A stretch of 64,000 nt of DNA from Aquabacterium sp. A7-Y (GTDB lineage Bacteria > Pseudomonadota > Gammaproteobacteria > Burkholderiales > Burkholderiaceae_C). The notes beneath the pieces were generated by a model, which ran no database searches, was not told where the DNA came from, and saw only the letters and a program-made list of their open reading frames with translations. The translations under genes and the position numbers were made by a program. Below, in pieces: positions 43,385 to 52,353 of the stretch (its first letter is position 1; each line of letters begins with the position of its first letter). Where the stretch lies: NCBI RefSeq assembly GCF_026153205.1, contig NZ_JAPFBW010000015.1, positions 95,348-159,347 on the forward strand, given 5' to 3'.

Positions 43385-44668
43385 GTGAAGCTGCCAACTT
43401 TGTTTGACGCTCTGCCCGCCGTACGGGGCGGTTTCCGCAAATTGGAGGGAGTGGACCGCATCGCCGTGCTGACACCGCCGGCCTTGGGTGACTTCGTCTT
43501 TGCGCAGCCGGCGCTTGCCGCGCTGCGGCGGGCCTACCCGGCAGTGGAACTGGTCCTGCTCGCTTCCGCTTGGGTGGGACCCTTCCTGGCGGGACGGCCA
43601 GGACCGGTGGACCGGGTCATCAGCCTGCCGCACCGGCACGGCCTCCAAGCTGCGCCTGCGGCCTTGCCCGACCCCGCGACCTTGCAGCGATTTTTCGAGG
43701 CGATGCACATGGAGTGTTTCGACCTGGCGGTGCAGCTCTATGGCGGGGGGCGGCAATCGAACGCCTTTCTCTGCCAGCTGGGGGCTCGCGCGACCGTGGG
43801 GCGGCGCACCCCGGATGCGCCTCTGCTGGACCGCTGGCTGCCCTACCGCCACTACCAGAACGAGGTCGTCCGCCACCTCGAGACCGTCGCTCTCGCGGGC
43901 GCCAGCGCGCGGTACCGGGCGCCGCGCCTGGCGCTGATCCGGGAGGATCTGCAAGCGCTGCACGCAGGCTGCCCGGCACTTGCGGGTCGGTGTTATGCCG
44001 TGATCCATCCGGGCGCGAGCGACGTGCGGCGCTGCTGGCCCGGCGAACGCTACGCCGCCATCGGCCGGCTCTTGCAACAACTGGGCTGCGAGGTGGTGCT
44101 GACAGGCGGGCCGGCCGAGCGCGAGCGGCTCGATCGAGTGGCATCAGCCCTGGCGCGCCCGCCGCTGGCCCTGTGCGACAGCTTGCCCACCCGGGTCCTC
44201 GCGGCCCTGCTCGCAGGAGCCCGGGTGGTCGTGGCAAACGACACCGGACCTGCCCACCTGGCGCGTGCGGTGGGGGCCGCCACCGTGACGATCTACTGGG
44301 GCCCGAACCTCATCAATGCCGCCCCGCTGCACCAGGTACGCCACCGCGCCGCCTTGTCCTGGCAGATGCACTGCCCGGTCTGCGGCCACGACTACGGCGA
44401 CCCCTTTCCCTACCAGGGGCAGGACTGCGGCACCGGGCGTCACTGGTGGCGCAGGTACCAGTCGAGGAGGTGGCCGAGGCCGTCCTCGACCTGCTCGGAA
44501 ACGAGGCCGGCGATCCGGCCGCCGCCGGGCCTACCTGGCCCAGCTGTCTTTCAGGCCGGTGATCTTGTTGAACACCGGCCGGCCGGCGGCGTGGTCGTGG
44601 CGGTCGGTGACGAAGTAGCCATGCCGCTCGAACTGGAAGCGCTCGTCGGCCGCAGCTGCGGCGAGTGA
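43385..44668 (+). CDS. Family 9 glycosyltransferase (ADP-heptose:LPS heptosyltransferase-like), frameshifted C-terminus
   Basis: Transfers heptose in LPS core assembly. DRIAVLTPPALGDFVFAQPA and the C-terminal domain (YAVIHPGASDVRRCWPGERY, LTGGPAER, VVANDTGPAHLARAVGA) match the family. From about 44430 the frame becomes Arg/Pro-rich and runs antisense into glnS to 44668. Another frame at the same place reads ASLVAQVPVEEVAEAVLDLL and stops at 44562, which is the expected end. A missing base, probably in the C run near 44430, explains this. The GTG at 43385 or 43451 may be the start. Confidence 0.85.
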   Translation: MKLPTLFDALPAVRGGFRKLEGVDRIAVLTPPALGDFVFAQPALAALRRAYPAVELVLLASAWVGPFLAGRPGPVDRVISLPHRHGLQAAPAALPDPATLQRFFEAMHMECFDLAVQLYGGGRQSNAFLCQLGARATVGRRTPDAPLLDRWLPYRHYQNEVVRHLETVALAGASARYRAPRLALIREDLQALHAGCPALAGRCYAVIHPGASDVRRCWPGERYAAIGRLLQQLGCEVVLTGGPAERERLDRVASALARPPLALCDSLPTRVLAALLAGARVVVANDTGPAHLARAVGAATVTIYWGPNLINAAPLHQVRHRAALSWQMHCPVCGHDYGDPFPYQGQDCGTGRHWWRRYQSRRWPRPSSTCSETRPAIRPPPGLPGPAVFQAGDLVEHRPAGGVVVAVGDEVAMPLELEALVGRSCGE

Positions 44669-46582
44669 GGGCTCCACATAGGCCGTCACGACCTTCTTGC
44701 TGTCCGGGTTGAGGGCCTGCTTGAAGTCCTTGCCGCCGGCATCCGGGTGGGCGTCGCGGAACAGTCGGTCGTACAGGCGCACCTCGGCCGGCACACCGTC
44801 GGCGGCGCCGACCCAGGTGATGACGCCCTTGACCTTCACGCTGTCGGCCCCGGGCGTGCCGCTCTTGGTGTCGGGCACCAGCTCGGCCAGTACGGTGCCG
44901 ACCTGGCCGTCGGCGTCCTTCTCGCAGCCGGTGCACTTGATCACGTAGCCGTACTTCAGGCGCGCCATGTTGCCCGGGTAGAGCCGGTGGTAGCCCTTGG
45001 GCGGCGTCTCGGTGAAGTCCTCGCGCTCGATCCACAGCTCGGGGCCGAGCAGGAAGTCGCGCCTGCCAAGCTCGGGCCGGGCCGGGTGGGCCGGTGCGGA
45101 GCAGGACTCCTGGTGCGCGGCGTCGCCGAACACCTCGGCCCAGTTGGTGATCCTGAGCTTGAGCGGGTCGAGCACGGCCATCGCGCGCGCCGCCTTGCCT
45201 TCCAGGTCGTCGCGCAGCGCGCCGTCGAGGTTGCTGTAGTCGATCCAGCCACCAGCCTTGCTGACGCCGCTGCGCTCACAGAACAGGCGGATGGCCTCGG
45301 GCGTGTAGCCGCGCCGGCGCAGGCCCACGACCGTGGGCATGCGCGGATCGTCCCAGCCGCTCACGATGCCCTCGTCCACCAGCTGCTTGAGCTTGCGCTT
45401 GCTGGTGATCACATAGGTGAGGTTGAGGCGCGCGAACTCGTACTGGTGCGGCAGCTTGAAGGGCTCGATGCTGTACTTCTCGAGGGCATGCGCGAGCAGC
45501 GGGGCGAACTGCTCGGCCTCGCAGCGCAGCAGTTCGAAAAAACCCGGCAGATCGGCCGTGACGCCGGTCTTGTCTTGTTCCCAGCGTGCGAACAGTTCGC
45601 GCATCCGCACTTCGGCCGCGCCGTCGTCGAGCTTGTGGGCGAAGCTCGCGCAATGCAGCGCGAAGGCCTGCGCCGCTTCGCCGCCCTGCTGCTGCACGCG
45701 CTCGACCAGCTGCAGCGCCCGCTCGAACTCGGGCCCGCGCAAGATGGGCACGATGCGCTCCAGAACCCAATCGTAGAAGGGCCGCTGGTCTTCGAACTCG
45801 AGCGTGCAGACCGAGTGAGTGATGTTCTCCAGCGCGTCCTCGATGGGGTGCGCGAAGGTGTACATCGGGTAGATGCACCACCGGTCGCCGGTGTTGTGGT
45901 GGGTGGCGTGCTTGATGCGGTAGATGGCCGGATCGCGCATGTTGATGTTGGGCGAGGCCATGTCGATCCTCGCGCGCAGCACCATCGCACCGTCGGCATG
46001 CCGGCCGTCGCGCATCTCGCGCAGGCGCGCCAGGCTTTCCTCCCGCGGGCGCGAGCGATAGGGGCTGTTGGTGCCGGGGGTGCCGAAGTCGCCGCGGTTG
46101 GCGCGCATCTCCTCCGGCGTCTGCTCGTCGACGTAGGCGTGGCCGCTTTCGATCAGGTACTCGGCCGCCCGGTACATGAAGTCGAAGTAGTTGCTGGCGT
46201 AGTAGAGGTGCGAAGTGCCGTGTGCCTCCCAGCCATAACCCAGCCACCTCACGGCTTCGAGGATGGAATCGACGTACTCCTGCTCTTCCTTCTCAGGATT
46301 GGTGTCGTCGAAGCGCATGTGGCAGACGCCGCCATAGTCCTGCGCGAGGCCGAAGTTCACCCAGATGCTCTTGGCGTGACCGACGTGAAGGTAGCCGTTG
46401 GGCTCGGGCGGGAAGCGCAGCCGGACTCGGGCCGGATCCGGGTTGCCGGCCGCGTGGTGGCTGCCGTCGCCCGGGCTGCCGCCGAAGTGGCGCCCTGCGT
46501 AGCGTCCTTCCGCGAGGTCGCGCTCGATGATGCCGCGCAGGAAGTTGCTCGGCTTGTGCTCTTCTTTCAAAGGGGCCGTCAT
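44531..46582 (-). CDS. glnS: Glutaminyl-tRNA synthetase with central insertion
   Basis: Charges tRNA-Gln. The 683-residue product is about 130 residues longer than the E. coli enzyme. Class I motifs are present: PEPNGYLHVGHAKS (HIGH) and the TSKRK loop in place of the KMSKS motif. Between RPFYDWVLERI and LPHQYEFARLNLTY there is an insertion of about 95-100 residues (nt 45455-45751), helical and charged, with FERALQLVERVQQQGGEAAQ. E. coli has only a handful of residues here. C-terminal barrels are normal. The ATG at 46582 is the start. Confidence 0.95.
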   Translation of the reverse strand: MTAPLKEEHKPSNFLRGIIERDLAEGRYAGRHFGGSPGDGSHHAAGNPDPARVRLRFPPEPNGYLHVGHAKSIWVNFGLAQDYGGVCHMRFDDTNPEKEEQEYVDSILEAVRWLGYGWEAHGTSHLYYASNYFDFMYRAAEYLIESGHAYVDEQTPEEMRANRGDFGTPGTNSPYRSRPREESLARLREMRDGRHADGAMVLRARIDMASPNINMRDPAIYRIKHATHHNTGDRWCIYPMYTFAHPIEDALENITHSVCTLEFEDQRPFYDWVLERIVPILRGPEFERALQLVERVQQQGGEAAQAFALHCASFAHKLDDGAAEVRMRELFARWEQDKTGVTADLPGFFELLRCEAEQFAPLLAHALEKYSIEPFKLPHQYEFARLNLTYVITSKRKLKQLVDEGIVSGWDDPRMPTVVGLRRRGYTPEAIRLFCERSGVSKAGGWIDYSNLDGALRDDLEGKAARAMAVLDPLKLRITNWAEVFGDAAHQESCSAPAHPARPELGRRDFLLGPELWIEREDFTETPPKGYHRLYPGNMARLKYGYVIKCTGCEKDADGQVGTVLAELVPDTKSGTPGADSVKVKGVITWVGAADGVPAEVRLYDRLFRDAHPDAGGKDFKQALNPDSKKVVTAYVEPSLAAAAADERFQFERHGYFVTDRHDHAAGRPVFNKITGLKDSWAR

Positions 46583-46783
46583 GGTGGCTGGAGGGGGCAA
46601 TAAGAGAAGGTGAAAAAGGTTACGGGCATTCTACGGGCCGGGTTCACCCTGCGTCCTCGCTGCAGCCATCCAATGACGATAGCGGGGACACACTGCTTGT
46701 ATGCAGCGAAAACAAAAGGTCGCAAGCGTCATTGCAGCGCTCTGCTATGGTCGCCGCCACTTTGCCACCCTGGGTTTTCCACG

Positions 46784-47344
46784 ATGTTCTCCAACGTCGA
46801 TCTTCCTGGTCTGCTCGCCCTCGTGGCCCGAGGCGACCGCTCGGCATTGCGAGCGCTGTATGAACACACCCAGGACCAGCTTTTCCCCGTGGCACGCTAC
46901 CTGATGCACAGCGAGACCGCGGCGGTCGAGCTGCTGCAGGCGACCTATATGGCGATCTGGCACCGCGCCGATGGTTTCGATGCGGCGCGTGTCCCGGCGA
47001 TGACCTGGATCACGGCGCTGCTGCGCCGCCTCGCCTTCGAGCGCTTGGCGATCGAGCCGGCGGCCCCCGGGCCGGCATGGGACGCGGCCGAACTGGAGGC
47101 CTTGTGGCGCCCGAAGCCGGCGGCTCTCGGCGCCTGGGCAGGCGAACTGCGCCGGCGCCAGCGCCTGCTGCATTGCGCCGGCCGGCTTGAGTTGGCGCAG
47201 CGCCAGGCGCTCTCCCTGGCCTTCCTGCGCAACTGGGGCCCCTTTGAGGTCGCCCGGGAGCTTGGACTGGCGCCTGCCGAAGCCCGTGCCACGCTGCGCC
47301 GTGCGCTCGCTCATCTGAAGGACTGCCTCGGGTCGCTGCGATGA
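46784..47344 (+). CDS. ECF RNA polymerase sigma factor
   Basis: Extracytoplasmic function sigma factor of 186 residues. Region 2 (ALRALYEHTQDQLFPVARYL, LLQATYMAIWHRADGFD) and region 4 (ALSLAFLRNWGPFEVARELG, ARATLRRALAHLKDCL) are visible. Its TGA overlaps the ATG of the anti-sigma gene (ATGA, 47341-47344). The start at 46784 matches the family N-terminus. Confidence 0.92.
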   Translation: MFSNVDLPGLLALVARGDRSALRALYEHTQDQLFPVARYLMHSETAAVELLQATYMAIWHRADGFDAARVPAMTWITALLRRLAFERLAIEPAAPGPAWDAAELEALWRPKPAALGAWAGELRRRQRLLHCAGRLELAQRQALSLAFLRNWGPFEVARELGLAPAEARATLRRALAHLKDCLGSLR

Positions 47345-48090
47345 AGATGCCTCCTCCCGCCGTGCTGGACCGTCTCGCCGGCGACTACGTGATCGGCTCG
47401 CTCAAAGGCGGTGCGCGCCGCCGCTTCGAGCATTGGATGGCGGGCCTGCCGTGGCTGCAGCAGCGTGTCGAGGAATGGGAGTGCCGGCTCATGCCCATGG
47501 CGGGCCTGCTGTCCCGCGAGTCGGCGCCGACCGGGACCTGGGGACGCCTCGAACGCCGGCTGTTCGGGCAGGGCGACCCGGTGGTGCGCTCGGTCGGCGT
47601 GGTGGTGAGCCGCTGGCCGCTGCGCCTGGCCGTCACCTGGGCGGCCGCCGCAACGCTCGGGCTGCTGGCCCTGCTCGCGACGCTGGAGACGGCACCCGAG
47701 CGCCTGGTGTCGCCGCGCGACATGGCCGCCCGCGTGCCGCCCGCGCGCCCCTTGGCCCTGTTGTCTGATCACGACGGTCACCCGGCGCTGCTGGTCAGCA
47801 GCGAGACGGGGACCGGCCGGCTGGAGGTGCTCCTGCTGGCACCGCTGGAATGGCCCAACGACCGGCACGCGGTGCTGTGGGCGCGCCTGCCCGACAGCGG
47901 CGTGCTGCGCTTGGGGACGCTGCCCTGGCCACTGACGCAGCGCCGGCACCAGTTCGCCACCACCGAGCCGGAGGCTTGGCGCCTGCCCGCGGCAACCTCC
48001 CTGCTGCTCAGTGCCGAGCCCGCCGATGCGCCCTTGCCGGTTGCCCCTGGCGAGGTCATGCTGTCGGGGCCGAGGCTGGGGGCGGGGTGA
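47341..48090 (+). CDS. Anti-sigma factor, RskA-like
   Basis: Membrane-bound regulator of the adjacent sigma factor, 249 residues. The cytosolic N-terminus (LDRLAGDYVIGSLKGGARRR, WMAGLPWLQQRVEEWE) resembles anti-sigma K domains, with one transmembrane helix at about 93-115 and a periplasmic domain ending in LLLSAEPADAPLP. Coupled to the sigma gene by a four-base overlap. The inducing signal is not indicated by the sequence, but the next gene may be part of the regulon. Confidence 0.88.
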   Translation: MKMPPPAVLDRLAGDYVIGSLKGGARRRFEHWMAGLPWLQQRVEEWECRLMPMAGLLSRESAPTGTWGRLERRLFGQGDPVVRSVGVVVSRWPLRLAVTWAAAATLGLLALLATLETAPERLVSPRDMAARVPPARPLALLSDHDGHPALLVSSETGTGRLEVLLLAPLEWPNDRHAVLWARLPDSGVLRLGTLPWPLTQRRHQFATTEPEAWRLPAATSLLLSAEPADAPLPVAPGEVMLSGPRLGAG

Positions 48091-48164
48091 GCGCCCGCTG
48101 CGTGGAAAGGTGAGATGCCGCCGGCGATGCGTTCCGTAGCCGGTTGTTACTCCTCGACGCGAAG

Positions 48165-48180
48165 GTAAAGCCAAGGTAAA
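48165..48180. promoter_or_regulatory. CpxR-box-like direct repeat
   Basis: GTAAA, six bases, GTAAA, part of an 11-bp tandem repeat of AAGGTAAAGC. This fits the CpxR consensus (GTAAA N4-8 GTAAA). It is 76 bp before the His-rich gene and may link it to envelope or metal stress. Confidence 0.4.
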
Positions 48181-48255
48181 GCGTGACCACCGAAACCGCA
48201 GCTGCGGCGTTAATTGCGCAAGGCCTGCCGCAAAAGGCCTCCAAGGAGAACTCAG

Positions 48256-48639
48256 ATGAACCGACGTGCCCTTTTCGCAAGCGCTGCCCTCGTGCTGGGC
48301 GCCCTGGCCGCCGCCCCGGCCTCTGCTTCGGACGTCTACTGGTCGGTGGGCGTGCATGGTCCCGGTGTCACCACGACGGTGGGCAATGCCCGCCCGGTGG
48401 TGGTGCACCAGCCGCCTGTGGTGGTCTACCCGCAGGCGCCGGTGGTCTATGGCGCGCCGCAGGTGATCTACCAGCCGCAGCCGGTCTATGTGCAGCCCTA
48501 TCCCCGCCATGGCTGGCGCCACCACCACCACCACGGCCATCACCATCACTGGCGCCATCATGGCCACCACCATGGTCATCACGGTCACCATGGCGGCCAC
48601 CGCGGTCACGGCGGCCGCCACGGCGACTGGCGCAACTGA
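48256..48639 (+). CDS. His-rich secreted protein
   Basis: Exported protein of 127 residues. A signal peptide (about 1-25, ending ASAS) is followed by a VYWSVGVHGPGVTTTVGN segment, a Pro/Val/Tyr-rich stretch and a C-terminal run dense in His, Gly and Arg. The tail is a likely metal-binding or pH-responsive region. Function unknown. The ATG at 48256 follows AAGGAGAACTCAG. It sits directly behind a CpxR-like box and the sigma/anti-sigma pair. Confidence 0.75.
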   Translation: MNRRALFASAALVLGALAAAPASASDVYWSVGVHGPGVTTTVGNARPVVVHQPPVVVYPQAPVVYGAPQVIYQPQPVYVQPYPRHGWRHHHHHGHHHHWRHHGHHHGHHGHHGGHRGHGGRHGDWRN

Positions 48640-48655
48640 AACCCGCCGGGTCCGC

Positions 48656-49624
48656 TCAGCGGACCGGGCCGTAGTCGATCGGCACCCAGCGGTAGCCGGC
48701 CTTGCCTTCGGAGCGCACGTTGCCGATGCCGGGGAAGGGCAGGTGCATGCCGGTGACCGTCAGCTTCTGGCGTGCCGCGTTCTCGAACAGACGCTTGCGT
48801 GTCGCAGCCGCGGCCTTCTGGTCGATGTCGAACTCGATGGTGGTGTCCGGGCGCGGGAACTGCACATAGGCGTTGTGCACGATGTCGCCCCAGACCAGCA
48901 GGCTGCGGCCGCCGGATTCGAACAGATAGCTGGTGTGGCCCGGCGTGTGGCCCCGGGTGTTCACCGGCCGGATGCCCGGCAGCAGTTCCTGCTCGCCCTC
49001 GAAGGTTTTCAGCTTTCCTGAGGCGACGTAGGGCGCTACGGCGTTCTGCGCCATCTTGAAGAAGCCCTGGACCTCCTGGGGCGCCTTGGCCATCGTCTCC
49101 TGGCTGAGCCAGTAATCGGCCTCCTTCTTCGCCACAAACAGCTGGGCGTTGGGGAACACCGCCTTGCCCTCGGCATCGACCGCGCCTCCCACGTGGTCGC
49201 CGTGCAGGTGGGTCAGCAGCACGGCGTCCACCTGCTCGGGCGCATAGCCCGCTGCCCGAAGGTTGGCGACCACGTTGCCGAGCGAGTTGCCGAACATCCG
49301 GCCCGCTCCCGTGTCGATCAGCACCAGCTGGCTGCCCGTGTTGACCAGAAAGGTGTTGACGGCGGTGGGCGTCGGGTTGTTGCGGAACATGTCGGCGAGC
49401 AGGCGCTGGATCTGCTCGGTTGGCGTTTGCTTCAGGATCTTGGTGTCCAGCTCGATCTGGCCGTCGTACAGCGCCGTGACTTCGAAGCCGCCGACCATAT
49501 GGCGGTAGTAGCCCGGCACCTGGGTTTTCTGCTGCGGCGCTTCGGCCTGGGCGGCGGGGACGAACAGCAGGGCCGTGGCCAGCCCAAGGACGGCAGGTTG
49601 CCACCAGCGCGGGAAGAGCTTCAT
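48656..49624 (-). CDS. Secreted metallo-beta-lactamase-fold hydrolase
   Basis: Periplasmic hydrolase of 322 residues. A signal peptide (about 1-28, ending AAQAEA) is followed by an MBL domain with LTHLHGDHVGG, GHTPGHTSY and VWGDIVHNA, giving a dinuclear zinc site. The sequence is closer to quorum-quenching lactonase-like and AhlD-like enzymes than to true beta-lactamases. The ATG at 49624 has AGGAGA upstream. Confidence 0.92.
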   Translation of the reverse strand: MKLFPRWWQPAVLGLATALLFVPAAQAEAPQQKTQVPGYYRHMVGGFEVTALYDGQIELDTKILKQTPTEQIQRLLADMFRNNPTPTAVNTFLVNTGSQLVLIDTGAGRMFGNSLGNVVANLRAAGYAPEQVDAVLLTHLHGDHVGGAVDAEGKAVFPNAQLFVAKKEADYWLSQETMAKAPQEVQGFFKMAQNAVAPYVASGKLKTFEGEQELLPGIRPVNTRGHTPGHTSYLFESGGRSLLVWGDIVHNAYVQFPRPDTTIEFDIDQKAAAATRKRLFENAARQKLTVTGMHLPFPGIGNVRSEGKAGYRWVPIDYGPVR

Positions 49625-49740
49625 GCGTGTTTCTCCTGGAGTGCAGCGTGTGAAAGGGACATTGGACGAGACGCGAAGTCTAGGGCGGGGCCTTCCACCT
49701 GCCTGCACACGGGCTATTCGGGCACGCGGCCGCCTTGCGA

Positions 49741-50031
49741 TCAGCGGGACCGGCGCGCCAGCCGCTCGATCTCACGCTCTACCAGGGTACCGGTCCAGCC
49801 GTTCAGGCTCAGCTTGAGGATCACGACCGTCGCGTGGATGGCCAGACCCAGCCCCCAGCCGCCCAGCGGCCAGACCGCCCAGCGCGGACCGCCGTTCAAC
49901 TCGTTGAGCAGCCACAGGCCGGCATTCACGAGGACAAAAACAAGGCTGTGCACGGCCAGTCGCAGCTTCATCGCGACACGGCGGCGGGCGGTCTTGTGCA
50001 GGGCGGCGGGGGAGGCGAGGTCGGCGGTCAT
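49741..50031 (-). CDS. 2TM domain protein
   Basis: Small membrane protein of 96 residues with two transmembrane helices (about 25-45 and 53-75), beginning ARRRVAMKLRLAVHSLVF and including WPLGGWGLGLAIH, the pattern of the 2TM domain. AAGGAG precedes the ATG at 50031. Often found fused or adjacent to LytS-type kinases; one such pair is found further along. Confidence 0.8.
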   Translation of the reverse strand: MTADLASPAALHKTARRRVAMKLRLAVHSLVFVLVNAGLWLLNELNGGPRWAVWPLGGWGLGLAIHATVVILKLSLNGWTGTLVEREIERLARRSR

Positions 50032-50174
50032 TTGAAGCTCCTTCCGGATCGCTGAAGCCGGATCCGTGGGGCCTATGGTCGCGCTGTGCGCCGTCGGGCG
50101 CCGCCGGGGTGCGACGTGATGCCCTGCGGCGGGACGAAACGTCGCCGGCACGGCGTGAGACGCTGCCCGCCATG

Positions 50175-50200
50175 AAAAAGGGCGCCGACCTGCGGCGCCC
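50175..50200 (-). terminator. Rho-independent terminator of the binding protein gene
   Basis: On the minus strand GGGCGCC, a 7-base loop, GGCGCCC, followed by TTTTT. A textbook intrinsic terminator 40 bp after the stop of the substrate-binding protein gene. Confidence 0.85.
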
Positions 50201-50239
50201 TGATTCGGGAAAGAAGTGGCTGGCCCGGGGCCGTGCGGC

Positions 50240-51376
50240 TCACCAGGCATCGGAGCGTGTCACCGCGTCCCAGACGCCCGGCCGTGCCGAGTAGACACTG
50301 ATGACGCCGTAGTACTGCTCGCCCTTGTCGTTGAAACGCACCGCATTGGTCACCGGCGCCAGCGCATCGATCGTCTTGAGCTCCTCGGTGAGCTTCTTGC
50401 CGTCGACGCTGCGGCCGTGCTGCATCGCCGCGGTCAGAACCCAGACGGCGTCGTAGGCGTAGTGCGCGCCGTACACCGGGTCCTGCTTGAAGGCGTTGCG
50501 GTACTTGGCCAGGAAAGCCTTGCCCTGCAGGAACTCGCGGGCCTCGATGATGGGTGAGGTCGCGTACACGCCCTTGATCGGCAGCGCGGTCTTGATCAGT
50601 TTGTCGGTCTTGATCGTGTCGCCGCCGAGAATCTGCACCTTGGTCAGGCCGGCCTGGGCCATCTGCTCGATCAGGGCCAGCACCTGGAAGTCGGCCAGCG
50701 TGGTGACGATGACATCCACATTCGCGTTTTTCAGCTCGGGCACCAGCGCCGCGAAGTCGGTGGTCTTGTCGTCGAGCGACTTGCGCACCGACACGTTCTT
50801 CTTTTGTTGCTTGAGCTGGTCGGCCGCCAGGTCGGCCAGGCCCTTGCCGTAGGGCGTGCTGTCGTCCACCACCGCATAGGAGCTGCCGTTGAGCGTGCGG
50901 GCCGCATAGGAGCCCATCGCCTTGGCCTGGAGTGCGTCGTTGGCCACCAGGCGCAAGGTGGTGGGCAGGTTCATCTGCGTGTATTCGGGCTTGGTCGAGA
51001 TCGCCAGTTGCGGGATGTTCTTCTCCGCATAGATCGGGGCCGCCGCCATGCTGACGCCCGAGTTGAGGTGACCGACCACTGCCACGACACCCGCGTCGAC
51101 CAGTTGTTTCGCCACTTCCTTGCCGGTGTCGGCGCTGGCCTTGTCGTCGACCGCGACGACCTCCAGCTTGACGGCCTTGCCGTCGATCTTCAGGCCTTGT
51201 TTGTTCAGCTCGTCGACCGCCAGCTGCACGCCGTTGAGCATGTCGGTGCCGAGCCCGCCCAGCGGGCCGGTCAGCGGCTGCGCCACACCGATCTTCACGG
51301 TGTCGGGAATCGGGGTGCAGGCGGCGAGGGCGGCAGCGGCGATGACTCCACCGAGGGCGAACAGGCGACGGAACAT
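50240..51376 (-). CDS. Branched-chain amino acid ABC transporter substrate-binding lipoprotein
   Basis: Periplasmic binding protein of 378 residues, type 1 fold. Signal ends in ALAAC (Cys 20), so it is lipid-anchored. VKIGVAQPLTGPLGGLGTDM, VVGHLNSGVSMAAAPIYAEK and YGKGLADLAADQLK are typical of LivJ/LivK relatives. No permease or ATPase genes are adjacent, so it may serve a transporter encoded elsewhere. A TTGACA -35 (51424-51429, minus strand) lies upstream. Confidence 0.92.
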   Translation of the reverse strand: MFRRLFALGGVIAAAALAACTPIPDTVKIGVAQPLTGPLGGLGTDMLNGVQLAVDELNKQGLKIDGKAVKLEVVAVDDKASADTGKEVAKQLVDAGVVAVVGHLNSGVSMAAAPIYAEKNIPQLAISTKPEYTQMNLPTTLRLVANDALQAKAMGSYAARTLNGSSYAVVDDSTPYGKGLADLAADQLKQQKKNVSVRKSLDDKTTDFAALVPELKNANVDVIVTTLADFQVLALIEQMAQAGLTKVQILGGDTIKTDKLIKTALPIKGVYATSPIIEAREFLQGKAFLAKYRNAFKQDPVYGAHYAYDAVWVLTAAMQHGRSVDGKKLTEELKTIDALAPVTNAVRFNDKGEQYYGVISVYSARPGVWDAVTRSDAW

Positions 51377-51423
51377 GGGGACTTCTCCTCAAGGGCGGAC
51401 TGAATGCTACAGGACGTAAACGG

Positions 51424-51429
51424 TGTCAA
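51424..51429 (-). promoter_or_regulatory. TTGACA -35 box
   Basis: Perfect TTGACA, 48 bp before the start of the binding-protein gene. A convincing -10 at 17 bp is not seen (TAGCAT is 14 bp away). Confidence 0.35.
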
Positions 51430-51543
51430 CCCGCCCTGTTGCAGAACTCGGGCCATGCCGCGAGAGGAAAGTGAGCCATTCGCCGCATGCCGGCGCGGAT
51501 TGTGCGACGAAGTGGGCGTTTTGCCCGTGTCGAGGCAGCGCTG

Positions 51544-52353
51544 TTACATTGATTTGAACAGCGAGGCGTAGAGCCGGCTCACGGTCAGCGTGCCCGCCGG
51601 CCCCTCCCGCAAAGACAGCCGGAGCTTGCCGTTTTCGTCCCGCGTCACGCTGTGGATGGCCGAGGCGCGCACCACGGTCCCGCGGTGCACCTGCCAGAAC
51701 TTCTGTGCATCGAGTTGGGGCAGCAGCTCGCGCAGCGAGGTGCGTATCAGGTAGTCGCGCCCGGCCGTGACCACACGCACGTACTTGTCGGCGGCTTCGA
51801 AATACAGGACGTCGTCGATCGGGACCATGTGCAGGCTGTCGCCCACGCCAGCCTGGATGAACTGCAGCGCCGGGACGGGACGGCGACCCCCCGTGCTCTG
51901 GGCCAGCAGGGACCGCAACTGCGCCAGCGCCTGTTCGCCGTCCGGACCGGCGGACGAGGCCTCACGACCCTGCAACGCTGCCCGCAAGCGCTCGCAGCAG
52001 CGTGCCAGCCGTTCCGGCTCGACCGGCTTGAGCAGGTAGTCGACCGCGGCGGCGTCGAAGGCCTGCAGCGCGTACTGGTCATAGGCCGTCACGAACACCA
52101 GCAGCGGCAGCGGCGAGCCGTCCTCGTGCCAGTCCTCGGCCAGGGCCTGGGCGGCTTCCAGCCCGCTTAGGCCCGGCATGCGGATGTCGAGGAAACAGAC
52201 CTGCGGGCGCAGTGCCAGCGCAGCGTCCACTGCCGCCGCACCGTGACCGACGGTCGCGACCACCTCCAGCTCCGGCCACTGTCGGGCCAGTTCGGCTTGC
52301 AGCGCGCGCGCCAGCAGGGGTTCGTCTTCAGCGATGAGGGCGGTCGGCTTCAA
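51544..52353 (-). CDS. LytTR-type response regulator
   Basis: DNA-binding regulator of 269 residues. The receiver domain has AEDE acidic residues, CFLDIRMPGLSGL with the phospho-acceptor Asp, and LLKPVEPERL with the Lys. The C-terminal LytTR domain spans about 165-269 (FIQAGVGDSLHMVPIDDVLY, KFWQVHRGTVVRASAI). It overlaps its kinase gene by 26 bp, so the two form one operon. Confidence 0.94.
   Translation of the reverse strand: MKPTALIAEDEPLLARALQAELARQWPELEVVATVGHGAAAVDAALALRPQVCFLDIRMPGLSGLEAAQALAEDWHEDGSPLPLLVFVTAYDQYALQAFDAAAVDYLLKPVEPERLARCCERLRAALQGREASSAGPDGEQALAQLRSLLAQSTGGRRPVPALQFIQAGVGDSLHMVPIDDVLYFEAADKYVRVVTAGRDYLIRTSLRELLPQLDAQKFWQVHRGTVVRASAIHSVTRDENGKLRLSLREGPAGTLTVSRLYASLFKSM

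Noticed and set aside
44747..46603. 618-codon open frame antisense to glnS
   Set aside because: It mirrors glnS in a high-GC third-position pattern and has no domain; glnS is certain on the other strand.
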